Positions 32,169 to 41,399 are shown, numbered from the stretch's first letter. The stretch is 49,643 nt of DNA from an uncultured Prevotella sp. (GCA_934203355.1 CAKPZC010000008.1:1-49643), one strand, 5' to 3'. The notes: a model not told the origin generated them from the letters alone. Numbers and translations: made by a program.

Positions 32169-34343
32169 ATGAAAACAAAGAATCTATTAGGCATCACGTT
32201 GATTGCTGCCCTTATCATGTCGTTTATGACAACAGGCATTAAAGCCGCCACGCAGAACCTTACACAATACGTCAATCAGTACATCGGAACTGGAGGGCAT
32301 GGCCATACGTTCATGGGAGCCAACTCTCCCTTCGGACTCGTGCAACTCGGTCCTACCGAGCCTTTGCGCGGATGGGACTGGACCTCGGGCTATCACTATA
32401 GCGACGACGAGGTGATAGGCTTCGGACACATGCACCTCTCGGGCACAGGCATAGGCTGCCTGGGCGACATCGCACTATTGCCCATCACCAACAAACAGCA
32501 GAAATCTACACGAATCAAGCACGAAGACGAACGCTTCCATCCTGGATTCTACTCCGTGTCGCTTGCCAATCCTAATGTGCTTGTGGAACTTACAGCCACA
32601 GAACGCTGTGGATTCCATCGCTACACATTCCGTGGCGGAGCAAAGGCAATGCTTGCCCTTGACCTCGCACAGTGCATAGGATGGGACACACCCACCGACT
32701 GCCTGCTCACACAGGAATCGCCCACACGACTCACTGGCTACCGCCGTTCGACAGGATGGGCAAAGGATCGCCGCATATACTTCGCCATGGACTTCTCGCA
32801 GCCCGTGACACTTGAGCGCACCGACACAATGTATCGCGCATTCATCACCGCACCCGATAACACCAAGCCACTCCTCGTCAAGGTGGCACTCTCGCCAGTC
32901 GACATCGACAAGGCAAAGACCAACATGAAGGCAGAACTGCCTGAATGGGACTTCGACAAGGTTGTGGGCGAGGTCGACGAGAAGTGGAACACGGCACTCT
33001 CGCGCATAGAGATAGAAACCGACGACCTCACACAACGCCGCATTTTTTATACCGCCATGTACCATCTTATGACATCGTGCTCGGTATTCAACGACGTTGA
33101 CAAGCAGTATCGCGGAGCCGACGGCAAGGTGCACCGCGGTGACTTCGACAACTACACAACCCTGTCATTGTGGGACACTTACCGCGCCGCACACCCACTC
33201 ATGTCATTCCTCTTCCCCGACATGCAGCGCGACTTCGTGCAGACATTCCTCAACATCTACAAGCAGCAGGGCCGTCTGCCCGTGTGGCATCTCATGGGAG
33301 GCGAGACCGACTGCATGATAGGCAACCCAGGAGCCATCGTGCTTGCCGACCTCACCATGAAGGGATTTGCCAAGGGATATGAACAGGAAGCACTCGAAGC
33401 ACTGAAGGCAACACAGATGATTGACATCCGCAGCCTCGACATATTGAAGCAGTATGGATATATACCATGGGACAAGGTGCCAACCAATGAGACCGTGGCA
33501 AACGCACTCGAATATTGCATTGCTGACGATGGAGTAGCCAAGGTGGCACAGATGATGGGCGACACCGACGACTATAAGTTCTTCCACGACCGCTCGCGCA
33601 CGTTCAAGAAATACTTCGACCCTCAGACAGGATTCCTGCGCGCCGTAGGCACCGACGGTAAGTTCCGTACACCGTTCAACCCCTTCAACGCCGAGCACCG
33701 TACCAACGACTACACCGAGGGCAACGCATGGCAGTATACATTCCTCGTACCGCACGACGTGCGTGGACTTATCGGTTGCTTCGGCTCCGACAAGGCATTC
33801 ATGCACAAACTCGACTCGCTCTTCATAGCCGAGGGCGACGCAGGCGAGAACGCCTCGCCCGACATGTCGGGCATGACCGGACAGTATGCCCACGGCAACG
33901 AGCCGTCGCATCACGCCATATATATGTACAACTATGCTGGTCGCCCCGACAAGGCAGCTCCGCTACTGCGCAAGATGCTCACCGAGATGTATCACGACCA
34001 GCCCGACGGACTCTCGGGCAACGAGGACGTGGGACAGATGTCGGCGTGGTATGTAATCTCGTCGATGGGACTGTACCAAGTAGACCCCGTGGGTGGACGC
34101 TACGTGATAGGCTCGCCACTGTTCAAGAAAGCCACCGTCGATGTGGGTGGAGGCAAGAAGTTCACCGTAGTGGCAAAGAACAACAGCGACCGCAACATCT
34201 ATGTGCAGTCGGCACGCCTCAATGGCAAGGCATACACAAAGTCGTATGTCGACTTCAAGGACATACAGCGCGGCGGAACACTGGAGCTGACCATGGGCGC
34301 AAAGCCATCGAAGTGGGGCACCAAACTAGCCGACCGACCCTAA
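32169..34343 (+). CDS. GH92 alpha-mannosidase
   Basis: 724-aa calcium-dependent exo-alpha-mannosidase of family GH92. A signal peptide (about 1-26, MTTGIKA) is followed by VNQYIGTGGHGHTFMGANSP, the family opening, then FGHMHLSGTG, GGETDCMIG and the conserved acid region SGNEDVGQMSAWYVISSMG near the C-terminal end. It should act in the periplasm or on the surface, trimming mannose from N-glycans or mannan. The start at 32169 has a -7 element at the right distance. The next gene is a NagB-like/PIG-L protein, consistent with handling of GlcNAc-containing glycans; linkage preference cannot be read from the sequence. Confidence 0.94.
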   Translation: MKTKNLLGITLIAALIMSFMTTGIKAATQNLTQYVNQYIGTGGHGHTFMGANSPFGLVQLGPTEPLRGWDWTSGYHYSDDEVIGFGHMHLSGTGIGCLGDIALLPITNKQQKSTRIKHEDERFHPGFYSVSLANPNVLVELTATERCGFHRYTFRGGAKAMLALDLAQCIGWDTPTDCLLTQESPTRLTGYRRSTGWAKDRRIYFAMDFSQPVTLERTDTMYRAFITAPDNTKPLLVKVALSPVDIDKAKTNMKAELPEWDFDKVVGEVDEKWNTALSRIEIETDDLTQRRIFYTAMYHLMTSCSVFNDVDKQYRGADGKVHRGDFDNYTTLSLWDTYRAAHPLMSFLFPDMQRDFVQTFLNIYKQQGRLPVWHLMGGETDCMIGNPGAIVLADLTMKGFAKGYEQEALEALKATQMIDIRSLDILKQYGYIPWDKVPTNETVANALEYCIADDGVAKVAQMMGDTDDYKFFHDRSRTFKKYFDPQTGFLRAVGTDGKFRTPFNPFNAEHRTNDYTEGNAWQYTFLVPHDVRGLIGCFGSDKAFMHKLDSLFIAEGDAGENASPDMSGMTGQYAHGNEPSHHAIYMYNYAGRPDKAAPLLRKMLTEMYHDQPDGLSGNEDVGQMSAWYVISSMGLYQVDPVGGRYVIGSPLFKKATVDVGGGKKFTVVAKNNSDRNIYVQSARLNGKAYTKSYVDFKDIQRGGTLELTMGAKPSKWGTKLADRP

Positions 34344-34372
34344 AAAGAACAAACCTTTAAAAAGATACTATT

Positions 34373-36361
34373 ATGAAACTGAATTTGAGTTCGCAGATTG
34401 TGTTGAACAAAGTTCCAGAGCAGTACTACCGCCCACGCACGGCAGTTGAGCGCTCTGAAATCACACGTTGTGAGAAAATATTTACCGACATCTACCCCAA
34501 GGTAGAGGAGGCTGCAAGCGTAATAGCCAACAGCATTGAGATAGAAATAAAGCGTGCCAAGGATGCAGGCAAGAAGTGTGTGTTCGCTCTCGGCACAGGA
34601 CTCTCGCTCAATCCCGTCTATGAAGAGCTTATCCGCCGCCACAAGGAGAACGGACTCAGCTTCGAGAATGTAGTTGTGTTCAACGCCTACGAATACTTCC
34701 CGCTCAACGCCGACAGCAAGCACAGCGCCATCGGTCAGCTGCGTGAGCGCTTCCTCGATCATGTAGACGTAAAGGCAGAGAACGTGCATACACCCGACGG
34801 TTCAATTGATCAGAACGACGTGCTCGACCACTGCCGCGCCTATGAGCAGCTTATAGCCGCTGAGGGCGGACTCGACATAGCATTGCTCGGCATTGGTCGT
34901 ATGGGCAACATCGCCGCCAACGAGCCGGGTTCCACCATCTCATCAACAAGCCGCATCATCCTCATCGACCAGACTTCGCGCGACGAGATGACCAACAGCT
35001 TTGGTAGCCAGGAGCAGGTGCCGCCATGCTCTATAACAATGGGCGTACACACACTGCTCTCAGCCCACAAAGTGTTCCTCACAGCATGGGGCGAGGAAAA
35101 GTCGGAGATTGTGCAGAAGATAATAGAAGGTCCTATCACTGATAATGTGCCAGCTTCGTTTGTTCAGACACACAACGATGCTAAGTTCTTCATCGATCTT
35201 GCCGCAGCCAGCAAGTTGACACGTATTGTGCATCCGTGGCTCGTGACCAACTGCGAATGGAACGACAAGACAATACGCGCTGCTGTGGTTTGGCTCTGCC
35301 TGCTAAAGCAGAAGCCTATCCTGAAGCTCACCAACAAGGACTATAATGAGAATGGATTGAGCGACCTGCTCGCTCGTTTTGGCTCGGCTTACAACTGCAA
35401 CATCAAGATATTCAACGACCTGCAGCACACCATCACAGGATGGCCTGGCGGCAAACCCAACGCCGACGACACCTATCGTCCAGAGCGTGCCACACCAGCC
35501 GTGAAGCGCGTAATAGTATTCTCGCCGCATCCCGACGACGACGTAATCTCAATGGGTGGTACAATACGCCGACTCGTACAGCAGAACCACGACGTGCATG
35601 TGGCTTACGAGACATCGGGCAACATCGCTGTGGGCGACGAGGAGGTGACACGATTCATGCATTTCGTCAACGGCTACAACCAGATTTTCTGCGACAACAA
35701 GGACGAGGTGATTAAGAAGATGTATGCCGACATCAAGGCTTTCCTCGCTCAGAAGAAGGCTTCGGACATGGATACACCCGAGGTGCGCACCATCAAGGGA
35801 CTCATACGCCGTGGCGAGGCACGCACTGCCTGCACCTACAACGGCATACCTCTCGACCATGTGCATTTCCTCGACCTGCCGTTCTATGAGTCGGGCAAGA
35901 TTGAGAAGCTCCCGATGACAGAGAAGGACGTGGAGATTGTGCGCGCCCTGCTGCAGAAGGTGAAGCCACATCAGGTGTATGTAGCCGGCGACCTTGCCGA
36001 CCCACACGGAACCCATCGCAAGTGTACCGACGCTGTACTTGCCGCCATCGACCTTGAAAAGGAAGCAGGAGCCGAGTGGCTCAACGACTGCCGTGTATGG
36101 ATGTATCGTGGCGCATGGGCTGAATGGGAAATCGAGAACATCGAGATGTGTGTGCCTATGTCGCCAGAGGAACTTCGCGGCAAGCGCAACTGCATCCTAA
36201 AGCACTCGTCACAGATGGAGAGTGCGCCATTCCTCGGCAACGACGAGCGTCTGTTCTGGCAGCGTGCCGAAGACCGCAACCATGCCACAGCAGAGCTTTA
36301 CCACAGTCTCGGTCTTGCTTGCTATGAGGCTATGGAGGCATTTGTGCGCTACAATCCGTAA
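34373..36361 (+). CDS. NagB-like / PIG-L (LmbE) deacetylase fusion protein
   Basis: 662-aa fusion. Residues about 20-300 match glucosamine-6-phosphate deaminase, and 376-650 a PIG-L/LmbE zinc deacetylase with an intact FSPHPDDDVISMGG motif (386-390 HPDDD). In the NagB part, the catalytic site G-I-G-x-D-G-H reads GIGRMGN (173-179), and the first catalytic Asp in the M-D-E-Y motif is Tyr (NAYEYF, 104-109); only the Glu of NEPG remains. The first half is therefore probably not a deaminase and may bind sugar phosphate. The architecture is known in Bacteroidetes under a deaminase name, which may mislead. It is followed by a strong terminator. Confidence 0.88.
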   Translation: MKLNLSSQIVLNKVPEQYYRPRTAVERSEITRCEKIFTDIYPKVEEAASVIANSIEIEIKRAKDAGKKCVFALGTGLSLNPVYEELIRRHKENGLSFENVVVFNAYEYFPLNADSKHSAIGQLRERFLDHVDVKAENVHTPDGSIDQNDVLDHCRAYEQLIAAEGGLDIALLGIGRMGNIAANEPGSTISSTSRIILIDQTSRDEMTNSFGSQEQVPPCSITMGVHTLLSAHKVFLTAWGEEKSEIVQKIIEGPITDNVPASFVQTHNDAKFFIDLAAASKLTRIVHPWLVTNCEWNDKTIRAAVVWLCLLKQKPILKLTNKDYNENGLSDLLARFGSAYNCNIKIFNDLQHTITGWPGGKPNADDTYRPERATPAVKRVIVFSPHPDDDVISMGGTIRRLVQQNHDVHVAYETSGNIAVGDEEVTRFMHFVNGYNQIFCDNKDEVIKKMYADIKAFLAQKKASDMDTPEVRTIKGLIRRGEARTACTYNGIPLDHVHFLDLPFYESGKIEKLPMTEKDVEIVRALLQKVKPHQVYVAGDLADPHGTHRKCTDAVLAAIDLEKEAGAEWLNDCRVWMYRGAWAEWEIENIEMCVPMSPEELRGKRNCILKHSSQMESAPFLGNDERLFWQRAEDRNHATAELYHSLGLACYEAMEAFVRYNP

Positions 36362-36434
36362 TCGAAAGAAAATAGAAAATTACCAATGAATTGTTTCATA
36401 AACATCTGATTTTATAGCGATAGAATCAATCGAA

Positions 36435-36455
36435 AACCCTTCAAACGAAGGGGTT
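36435..36455 (+). repeat. Hairpin AACCCTTC / GAAGGGGTT
   Basis: 8-bp stem with a one-base bulge and AAAC loop, 74 bases past the NagB/PIG-L stop and 37 bases before the terminator. It may be part of the 3'UTR. Confidence 0.65.
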
Positions 36456-36491
36456 ACTATCATTTTAATTTGTATCCACATAACTTTAGAG

Positions 36492-36524
36492 GGGAGCTGG
36501 ACGTGAGTCTCGCTCCCTTTTGTT
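36492..36524 (+). terminator. Rho-independent terminator after the NagB/PIG-L gene
   Basis: GGGAGC (36492-36497) pairs with GCTCCC (36512-36517), with an inner GAC/GTC step and GTGA loop, followed by TTTTGTTG. Confidence 0.82.
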
Positions 36525-36615
36525 GTATATGGAGGAAAAATATGAACAATTATGGTGTTTATAGCGTTTGACGCTTGGAGAATAAGTAACAGTTCTGAAT
36601 TATCTTTACATATAG

Positions 36616-36853
36616 TAGGAGGGGGTGTGTCAAAATAGGAGTTAAAGGAAGTTAGGGCTTCGCCCGAAGTTAACGGAAGTTCTTGCTAAGGCAAGCGGCA
36701 AAGCCGAGCGAGCGGACATATGTATAATTTGTTGAAAATAAAGCATTTGTCCGTTCGCTCGGCTTTGCCGCTTGCCTTAGCAAGAACTTCCATCCATCGT
36801 AGATGGATTAACTTCTTCTTAACTTCCTCTAACTCCTATTTTGACACACCCTC
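36616..36853. repeat. Mosaic hairpin element, copy 4 (different interior)
   Basis: The ends are the family ends: TAGGAGGGGGTGTGTCAAAA at the left and TTTTGACACACCCTC at the right. The interior differs from copies 1-3: near-perfect arms around GGAAGTTCTTGCTAAGGCAA and CGGCAAAGCCGAGCG, with a central loop near 36725-36745. GGGCTTCGCCC and CCATCGTAGATGG are extra small hairpins. It reaches to within six bases of the nadD stop. 36525-36615 holds only a short AGCGT/ACGCT hairpin and a 9-codon ORF. Confidence 0.9.
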
Positions 36854-36858
36854 ATTTT

Positions 36859-37440
36859 TTAGTCGTGCATGTTTTTGTAGTTCTCAATAGCCTGTTGGGC
36901 GATGGATTCGGGTATGAGTTCAGCAATATTCTTACCCTCGGCAATCAAATCCCTCACCTGTGTGCTGCTCACATCATAAAGCCCCGTGTCTACAAGTCTC
37001 ACCGTGGGGGGTAGGGTAGAGGGGTCGATGGAATAGCCAGTGCGTGGATATATGGCTATGGGATAATGCGCAATGATGTCGTCGGCATGATACCAGCGGT
37101 CGAACACCGCCCAGTTGTCGGCTCCAATGAGCAATGTGAAACAGCGGTCGGGATAGTCGTGTGACAGCGATTGTAGCGTGTGCCACATATATGAAGGTCG
37201 GGGCAGGTGGAACTCGTAGTCGCACGCTTTCAGTTTGGGATAGGGCATAAGAGCCGTGCGTGTCATGTCAAGGCGCAGTTGTTCGTCGAGCAATCCACTC
37301 GACTGCTTGAGTGGGTTCTGCGGTGACACCATGAGCCACACCTCGTCGAGTCCGGCAAGCTCCGTCATCTTGCTTGCGATGGCAATATGTCCGTTGTGGA
37401 TAGGGTTGAACGAGCCACCGTATATTCCAGTTTTTATCAT
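36859..37440 (-). CDS. nadD: Nicotinate-nucleotide adenylyltransferase
   Basis: 193-aa nucleotidyltransferase that adenylates nicotinate mononucleotide in NAD synthesis. Motifs are the GGSFNPIHNGH phosphate-binding sequence (about 9-19) and the C-terminal SSTQVRDLI, which corresponds to the ISSTxIR motif. Its length is normal for the family. It lies 27 bases downstream of gmk on the minus strand and is the last gene of the yicC-gmk-nadD group. The start at 37440 reads MIKTGIYGGSF, matching other NadD proteins. Confidence 0.95.
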   Translation of the reverse strand: MIKTGIYGGSFNPIHNGHIAIASKMTELAGLDEVWLMVSPQNPLKQSSGLLDEQLRLDMTRTALMPYPKLKACDYEFHLPRPSYMWHTLQSLSHDYPDRCFTLLIGADNWAVFDRWYHADDIIAHYPIAIYPRTGYSIDPSTLPPTVRLVDTGLYDVSSTQVRDLIAEGKNIAELIPESIAQQAIENYKNMHD

Positions 37441-37467
37441 AATGATGGTTCCCCGTCTACTTACTGT

Positions 37468-38034
37468 TTACTTGTTGATGAATTCCGTCACAATGCGCAG
37501 AGTCTCCTCCACTGCCTTGTCGAGGTCGTCGTTTATCACAACGTGGTCGAACTTGGGGGCCTGCGACAGCTCGAATGTGGCACGCTCAATGCGCTGCTCA
37601 ATCACCTCGGGAGCGTCGGTGGCGCGTCCTGTGAGACGGCGGCGCAGTTCCTCTATCGAGGGAGGCTGAATGAATACGCTGAGAGCGCGGTCGCCGTAGA
37701 ACTGCTTGATGTTGCATCCACCTTTGACGTCTACGTCGAACACCACGTTCTCGCCGCGTGCAGCCTGAGTCTCCACCTGCTGCTTCAGTGTGCCGTAGAA
37801 GCGGTCTTGATACACCTCCTCGTATTCAAGGAACTCGTCGCGCGCTATGCGCTCACGAAACTCCTCTGGAGTGATGAAGAAATACTCTACACCGTTCTTC
37901 TCGGTGCCGCGCGGTGCACGACTGGTGCATGAAATAGAAAAAGCCAGATGCAACTCGGGGTGCTGCATGAGGCGATTGATGATTGTGCTCTTTCCGCTGC
38001 CCGAGGGAGCGGAGAAAATTATAAGTTTACCCAT
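37468..38034 (-). CDS. gmk: Guanylate kinase
   Basis: 188-aa enzyme phosphorylating GMP to GDP. P-loop SAPSGSGKST lies near the N-terminus, followed by the GMP-binding SCTSRAPRGTEKNGVEYFF and the lid region DRFYGTLKQQVE. The open frame extends 38 codons further upstream, but those codons are repeat sequence (QNSKLKIQNS), so ATG 38034 (MGKLIIFSAPSG) is the start, matching the family. The ATG directly abuts the TTTTGAATT repeat array, which must lie in its leader if transcription comes from yicC. Confidence 0.95.
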   Translation of the reverse strand: MGKLIIFSAPSGSGKSTIINRLMQHPELHLAFSISCTSRAPRGTEKNGVEYFFITPEEFRERIARDEFLEYEEVYQDRFYGTLKQQVETQAARGENVVFDVDVKGGCNIKQFYGDRALSVFIQPPSIEELRRRLTGRATDAPEVIEQRIERATFELSQAPKFDHVVINDDLDKAVEETLRIVTEFINK

Positions 38035-38037
38035 GTG

Positions 38038-38358
38038 GAGTTTTGAGTTTTGAATTTTGAATTTTGAATTGTGCGCCTTTGGCGCATGTTGAATTATTGA
38101 ATTTTGAATTTTGAGTTTTGAATTTTGAATTGTGCGCCTTTGGCGCATGTTGAATTATTAAATTTTGAGTTTTGAGTTTTGAATTATTGGCAGCACCGTT
38201 TTTGAGTTGTACTTATTGAAGTTTCGCAAGTTTGCAACTTGCTTAGACAGTAGACAAGATACGAGTAAATAAGGAGATATGCAATTCTTAATTCATAATT
38301 GATAAAATCAAAATCGGCTCTGCCGATAATTCAAAACTCAAAATTCAAAACTCAAAAT
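38038..38358. repeat. TTTTGAATTTTGAG array with small variable hairpins, second copy
   Basis: Between gmk and yicC: direct TTTTGAATTTTGAG units, two identical hairpins TGCGCCTTTGGCGCA, one ATCGGCTCTGCCGAT, and an AAGTTTCGCAAGTTTGCAAC segment at 38219-38238. Orientation flips at the far end (CAAAACTCAAAATTC). The layout is the same as at 13447-13770, with different hairpin sequences. No gene is present. Confidence 0.88.
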
Positions 38359-38359
38359 T

Positions 38360-39235
38360 CTACAACGCGTTCAATACCTGTTCCTTTATTTGTTCCAGTT
38401 CGTCCTTCATTTTCACCACGATGTTCTGCATCTCGGCGTTGTTGCTTTTCGATCCGGTAGTATTGATTTCTCGTCCCATTTCCTGTGCGATGAATCCGAG
38501 TTTCTTGCCTTGTCCATGTCCCTCGTCCATAGTTTCGCGGAAGTACTTCAGGTGGTTGGCAAGACGCTGTTTCTCCTCGCTTATGTCGAGTTTCTCGATA
38601 TAGTAGATGAGTTCCTGCTCCAGTCGGTTCTTGTCGTACTCCACGTCGGGAATCGACTTGAGTCCCTCAACGATGCGAGAGCGAATCTTCTCCACTCTTG
38701 CCTTCTCGTATGGCTCAATGCTCAGCAGCAACGACTCTATATTGTCGATTTTCTCGCCAAACTTCTTTTGCAGTGCGGCTCCCTCCTGGGTGCGGAAATC
38801 CACAAGTTTATCGATGGCATTGTCGACGGCAGCGCGTGCCACTGCCCACTCCTCGTCGTCGAGAGTCTCCACCTCGGTCTTTGCTGTCACGTCGGGCATG
38901 CGCATGAGAGTGAGAAACCAGTCCTCAGGCTCCGGTATGTTGCATCGCTGTGCAATAGCCTTGATTTGTTTGCAATAGTTCTCGGCGAGAGCGGCGTTGA
39001 TGACAGTAGCGTCGCAGTCGGCATCCTTCTCAATCCAGATGGCAAAGTCGACCTTGCCTCTCAGCACACGCTGCTGAATGGTCTGGCGTATTTCCATCTC
39101 CTTCTCGCGGTAGAGCGGAGCAATGCGTGTAGACAGGTCGAGACTTTTGCTATTGAGCGACTTAATCTCGACGTTGATTTTCTTTCCTTTGTAGACTGCG
39201 ACAGACTTGCCGTAGCCAGTCATTGATAATATCAT
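38360..39235 (-). CDS. yicC: YicC-family RNA endonuclease-like protein
   Basis: 291-aa YicC protein; the E. coli member has been linked to endoribonuclease activity and small RNA turnover. The start MILSMTGYGKS is the family signature, so I use ATG 39235 and not the GTG-type start 45 bases upstream. The N-terminal YicC domain covers about 1-155, and the C-terminal DUF1732 part ends LGFIAQEMGREINTTGSKSN, NIVVKMKDELEQIKEQVLN, as expected. It heads the minus-strand group with gmk and nadD, separated from gmk by the repeat array. Confidence 0.92.
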   Translation of the reverse strand: MILSMTGYGKSVAVYKGKKINVEIKSLNSKSLDLSTRIAPLYREKEMEIRQTIQQRVLRGKVDFAIWIEKDADCDATVINAALAENYCKQIKAIAQRCNIPEPEDWFLTLMRMPDVTAKTEVETLDDEEWAVARAAVDNAIDKLVDFRTQEGAALQKKFGEKIDNIESLLLSIEPYEKARVEKIRSRIVEGLKSIPDVEYDKNRLEQELIYYIEKLDISEEKQRLANHLKYFRETMDEGHGQGKKLGFIAQEMGREINTTGSKSNNAEMQNIVVKMKDELEQIKEQVLNAL

Positions 39236-39277
39236 GTGATTATATGTCTTTTTATATTGTCTTATTGTTATAACGTG

Positions 39278-39308
39278 CAAAAATACTTATTATTTTTGTA
39301 ATATCACC
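39278..39308 (-). promoter_or_regulatory. Probable promoter of yicC
   Basis: On the minus strand, TATTTTTG (39285-39278) 43 bases before the ATG; the -33 position (39308-39305) reads GGTG, a poor match. Confidence 0.5.
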
Positions 39309-39316
39309 GTTTGATG

Positions 39317-39748
39317 TCAGAAAAAGACTCTCTTTATTTTTAGCCATGCCGTCCACCCCACGGTAGCCAGCGTGACGCCTATCGAGTTGGCGGCAAAGTC
39401 GAGCCATTCGCCCGAGCGTCGTCCGCCGGTGCAGGTGGCTTGCAGAATTTCTATCAGTCCGCTCATCATTATGGGCGCGAGCCATGCAAGCAGCAACAGT
39501 CGGCTCATGCTTATCTCATAGCGATATCCACCCCCAATATCGCACTTACGGCGGTGGCGGCGCAAGTACTCATACCATATTGTGCTGCATGTGCCGAGAT
39601 ACATCAGCGTGTGCACCCACTTGTCGATAAGTGTCACGTTGTCGAGCGGAGAATGTGGTACAGAGGCAAAACAAAGAATCCATATCATCAATATATAGAA
39701 CGACGACACGGGATAGGATTTGATAATATGACGTATGTAGCTCATCAT
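39317..39748 (-). CDS. VanZ-like family membrane protein
   Basis: 143-aa protein with four hydrophobic segments (SSFYILMIWILCFASVP, WVHTLMYLGTCSTIWYEYL, LLLLAWLAPIMMSGLIEILQ, FAANSIGVTLATVGWTAWL). The motif DKWVHTLMYLG and the segment GLIEILQ...GR..EWLDFAANSIG are typical of VanZ-like proteins. Relatives of VanZ affect teicoplanin resistance in some Gram-positives, but the role of the Bacteroidetes members is unknown. It probably has its own transcript: TATTTTTG on the minus strand at 39792-39785 lies 37 bases upstream. Confidence 0.82.
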   Translation of the reverse strand: MMSYIRHIIKSYPVSSFYILMIWILCFASVPHSPLDNVTLIDKWVHTLMYLGTCSTIWYEYLRRHRRKCDIGGGYRYEISMSRLLLLAWLAPIMMSGLIEILQATCTGGRRSGEWLDFAANSIGVTLATVGWTAWLKIKRVFF

Positions 39749-39784
39749 AGTTGTTGATGTTGTAATTAAGTTATGTATTGGCTA

Positions 39785-39792
39785 CAAAAATA
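39785..39792 (-). promoter_or_regulatory. Probable -7 element of the VanZ-like gene
   Basis: TATTTTTG on the minus strand, 37 bases before the ATG; no clear -33 TTTG. Confidence 0.4.
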
Positions 39793-39911
39793 CAAAAAAA
39801 GAATGGTTTTGCACCTTTTTTGTTAATATAAAAATAGACGATGATTTTGATACTGTGTACTTTTTGTTTTGATTTATTTACAAAATGCTATTAAATATTG
39901 CGGAAATTTTA

Positions 39912-39919
39912 TACATTTG
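39912..39919 (+). promoter_or_regulatory. Probable -7 element of the sodium symporter gene
   Basis: TACATTTG, 40 bases before ATG 39959; no clear -33 TTTG at the right spacing. Confidence 0.45.
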
Positions 39920-39958
39920 CATCTTTAAAGAGTAAAAACTAACAAATAAGTAGTAAAG

Positions 39959-41317
39959 ATGTCACAAGAAAGAGTAAACTTTGGAAGTAAGTTGGGAATG
40001 ATTCTTGCCACGGCAGGCTCGGCAGTAGGCTTGGGCAACGTGTGGCGTTTTCCATATATGACGGGTCAGAACGGAGGCGCAGTCTTCATTTTTGTATATA
40101 TAGCCTGCGTGGTGGTGCTCGGACTGCCCTGCATGATGAACGAGTTTATCATCGGCAGGCATGGCGCAGCCAACACAGGTCGTGCCTATGGCAGGATGGG
40201 CGCTCATGGCATGTGGCGGATTGTGGGTTGCATGAGTGTGCTCACAGGATTCCTCATCACGGGCTACTATGCCGTAGTGTCGGGATGGTGTCTGCAATAC
40301 ATCTTCGCGTCGGCGTTTGGCGAACTTAGTGGCACCCCCGACTATGTGGCTCAGTATTTCAACGACTTCTCGTCGTCGCCCGTCAAGCCCGTGTTCTGGA
40401 CAGTTGCAATACTCGTCGCCACCCATTTTGTCATCATCCATGGCGTGCGTAGCGGCATAGAGCGCGCTTCGAAACTGATGATGCCAACGCTATTCCTCCT
40501 CCTTCTTGTTGTCGTCGTAGGCTCATGTATGTTGCCAGGAGCTCAAAAGGGCATAGAATATTTGTTTCGTCCCGACTTTTCAAAGTTCACCTCCAGCACC
40601 TTCCTTGCCGCAATGGGTCAGGCGTTTTATTCGCTCAGCATCGGTATGGGCTGCATCTGCACCTTTGCCAGCTATTTCTCGCGTCAGGCAAACCTGATGA
40701 AATCGGCTTTCAACATTGTGCTCATCGACTCGCTCATAGCCATTCTTGCCGGATTGATGATATTTCCGGCAGCCTTCTCAGTGGGAGTAAACCCCGACTC
40801 GGGTCCGTCGCTGATATTCATCACCCTGCCTAATGTCTTCCGCGAGGCATTCGCCGCCATGCCACTCTTGGGCACAGTGATAGCCACAGGTTTCTACGTG
40901 CTGCTGTCGCTTGCCGCCCTCACGTCGCTAATCTCGCTGCATGAGGTGTCGACGGCTTTCTTCTATGAGGAGTTGCACACGTCGCGTCATAAGGCAGCCG
41001 CCCTCGTCACCGTGTCGTGTTGTGTGATGGGTGCTTTTTGCTCCCTTAGCATCGGTGGCAGAGACTGGCTTATATTCGGTGGCAAGTCGCTGTTCGACAT
41101 CTTCGATTTTGTGACGGGTCAGATATTCCTGCCTATAGTGGGATTTGTCAGTTGCATATTCATGGGGTGGGTGGTGCCACGCGGCATCGTGAAAGACGAG
41201 TTCACCAACTGGGGCACACTACGCTCCACCTTCTTCGGCATCTACATGCTGCTTATCAGATATGTTTGCCCAGTGTGTATCGTGGCAATATTCCTTAATC
41301 AAATAGGAGTGATATAA
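39959..41317 (+). CDS. Sodium-dependent transporter of the NSS family
   Basis: 452-aa membrane protein of the neurotransmitter:sodium symporter (LeuT-fold) family. The first helix carries the diagnostic sequence ATAGSAVGLGNVWRFPYMTG, including the sodium and substrate site residues; YFSRQANLMKSAFNIVLIDS and FYVLLSLAALTSLISLHEVS lie in later core helices. About eleven hydrophobic segments are visible, the number usual for bacterial members. The substrate is probably an amino acid but cannot be set from the sequence. It seems to form its own transcription unit. Confidence 0.93.
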   Translation: MSQERVNFGSKLGMILATAGSAVGLGNVWRFPYMTGQNGGAVFIFVYIACVVVLGLPCMMNEFIIGRHGAANTGRAYGRMGAHGMWRIVGCMSVLTGFLITGYYAVVSGWCLQYIFASAFGELSGTPDYVAQYFNDFSSSPVKPVFWTVAILVATHFVIIHGVRSGIERASKLMMPTLFLLLLVVVVGSCMLPGAQKGIEYLFRPDFSKFTSSTFLAAMGQAFYSLSIGMGCICTFASYFSRQANLMKSAFNIVLIDSLIAILAGLMIFPAAFSVGVNPDSGPSLIFITLPNVFREAFAAMPLLGTVIATGFYVLLSLAALTSLISLHEVSTAFFYEELHTSRHKAAALVTVSCCVMGAFCSLSIGGRDWLIFGGKSLFDIFDFVTGQIFLPIVGFVSCIFMGWVVPRGIVKDEFTNWGTLRSTFFGIYMLLIRYVCPVCIVAIFLNQIGVI

Positions 41318-41340
41318 AACATAAAAAACAGTGTGCTTAT

Positions 41341-41371
41341 TTTGTATTGTCCCCGATTTGCATTAACTTTG
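41341..41371 (+). promoter_or_regulatory. Promoter of the epimerase-PAP2 pair
   Basis: TTTG (41341-41344), 19-nt spacer, TAACTTTG (41364-41371), 29 bases before ATG 41400. Confidence 0.8.
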
Positions 41372-41399
41372 CATCCGATTATGAACTTTTTAATCCATA

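Noticed and set aside
38035..38148. N-terminal extension of gmk
   Set aside because: The 38 extra residues are encoded by the repeat array; MGKLIIFSAPSG is the family start.
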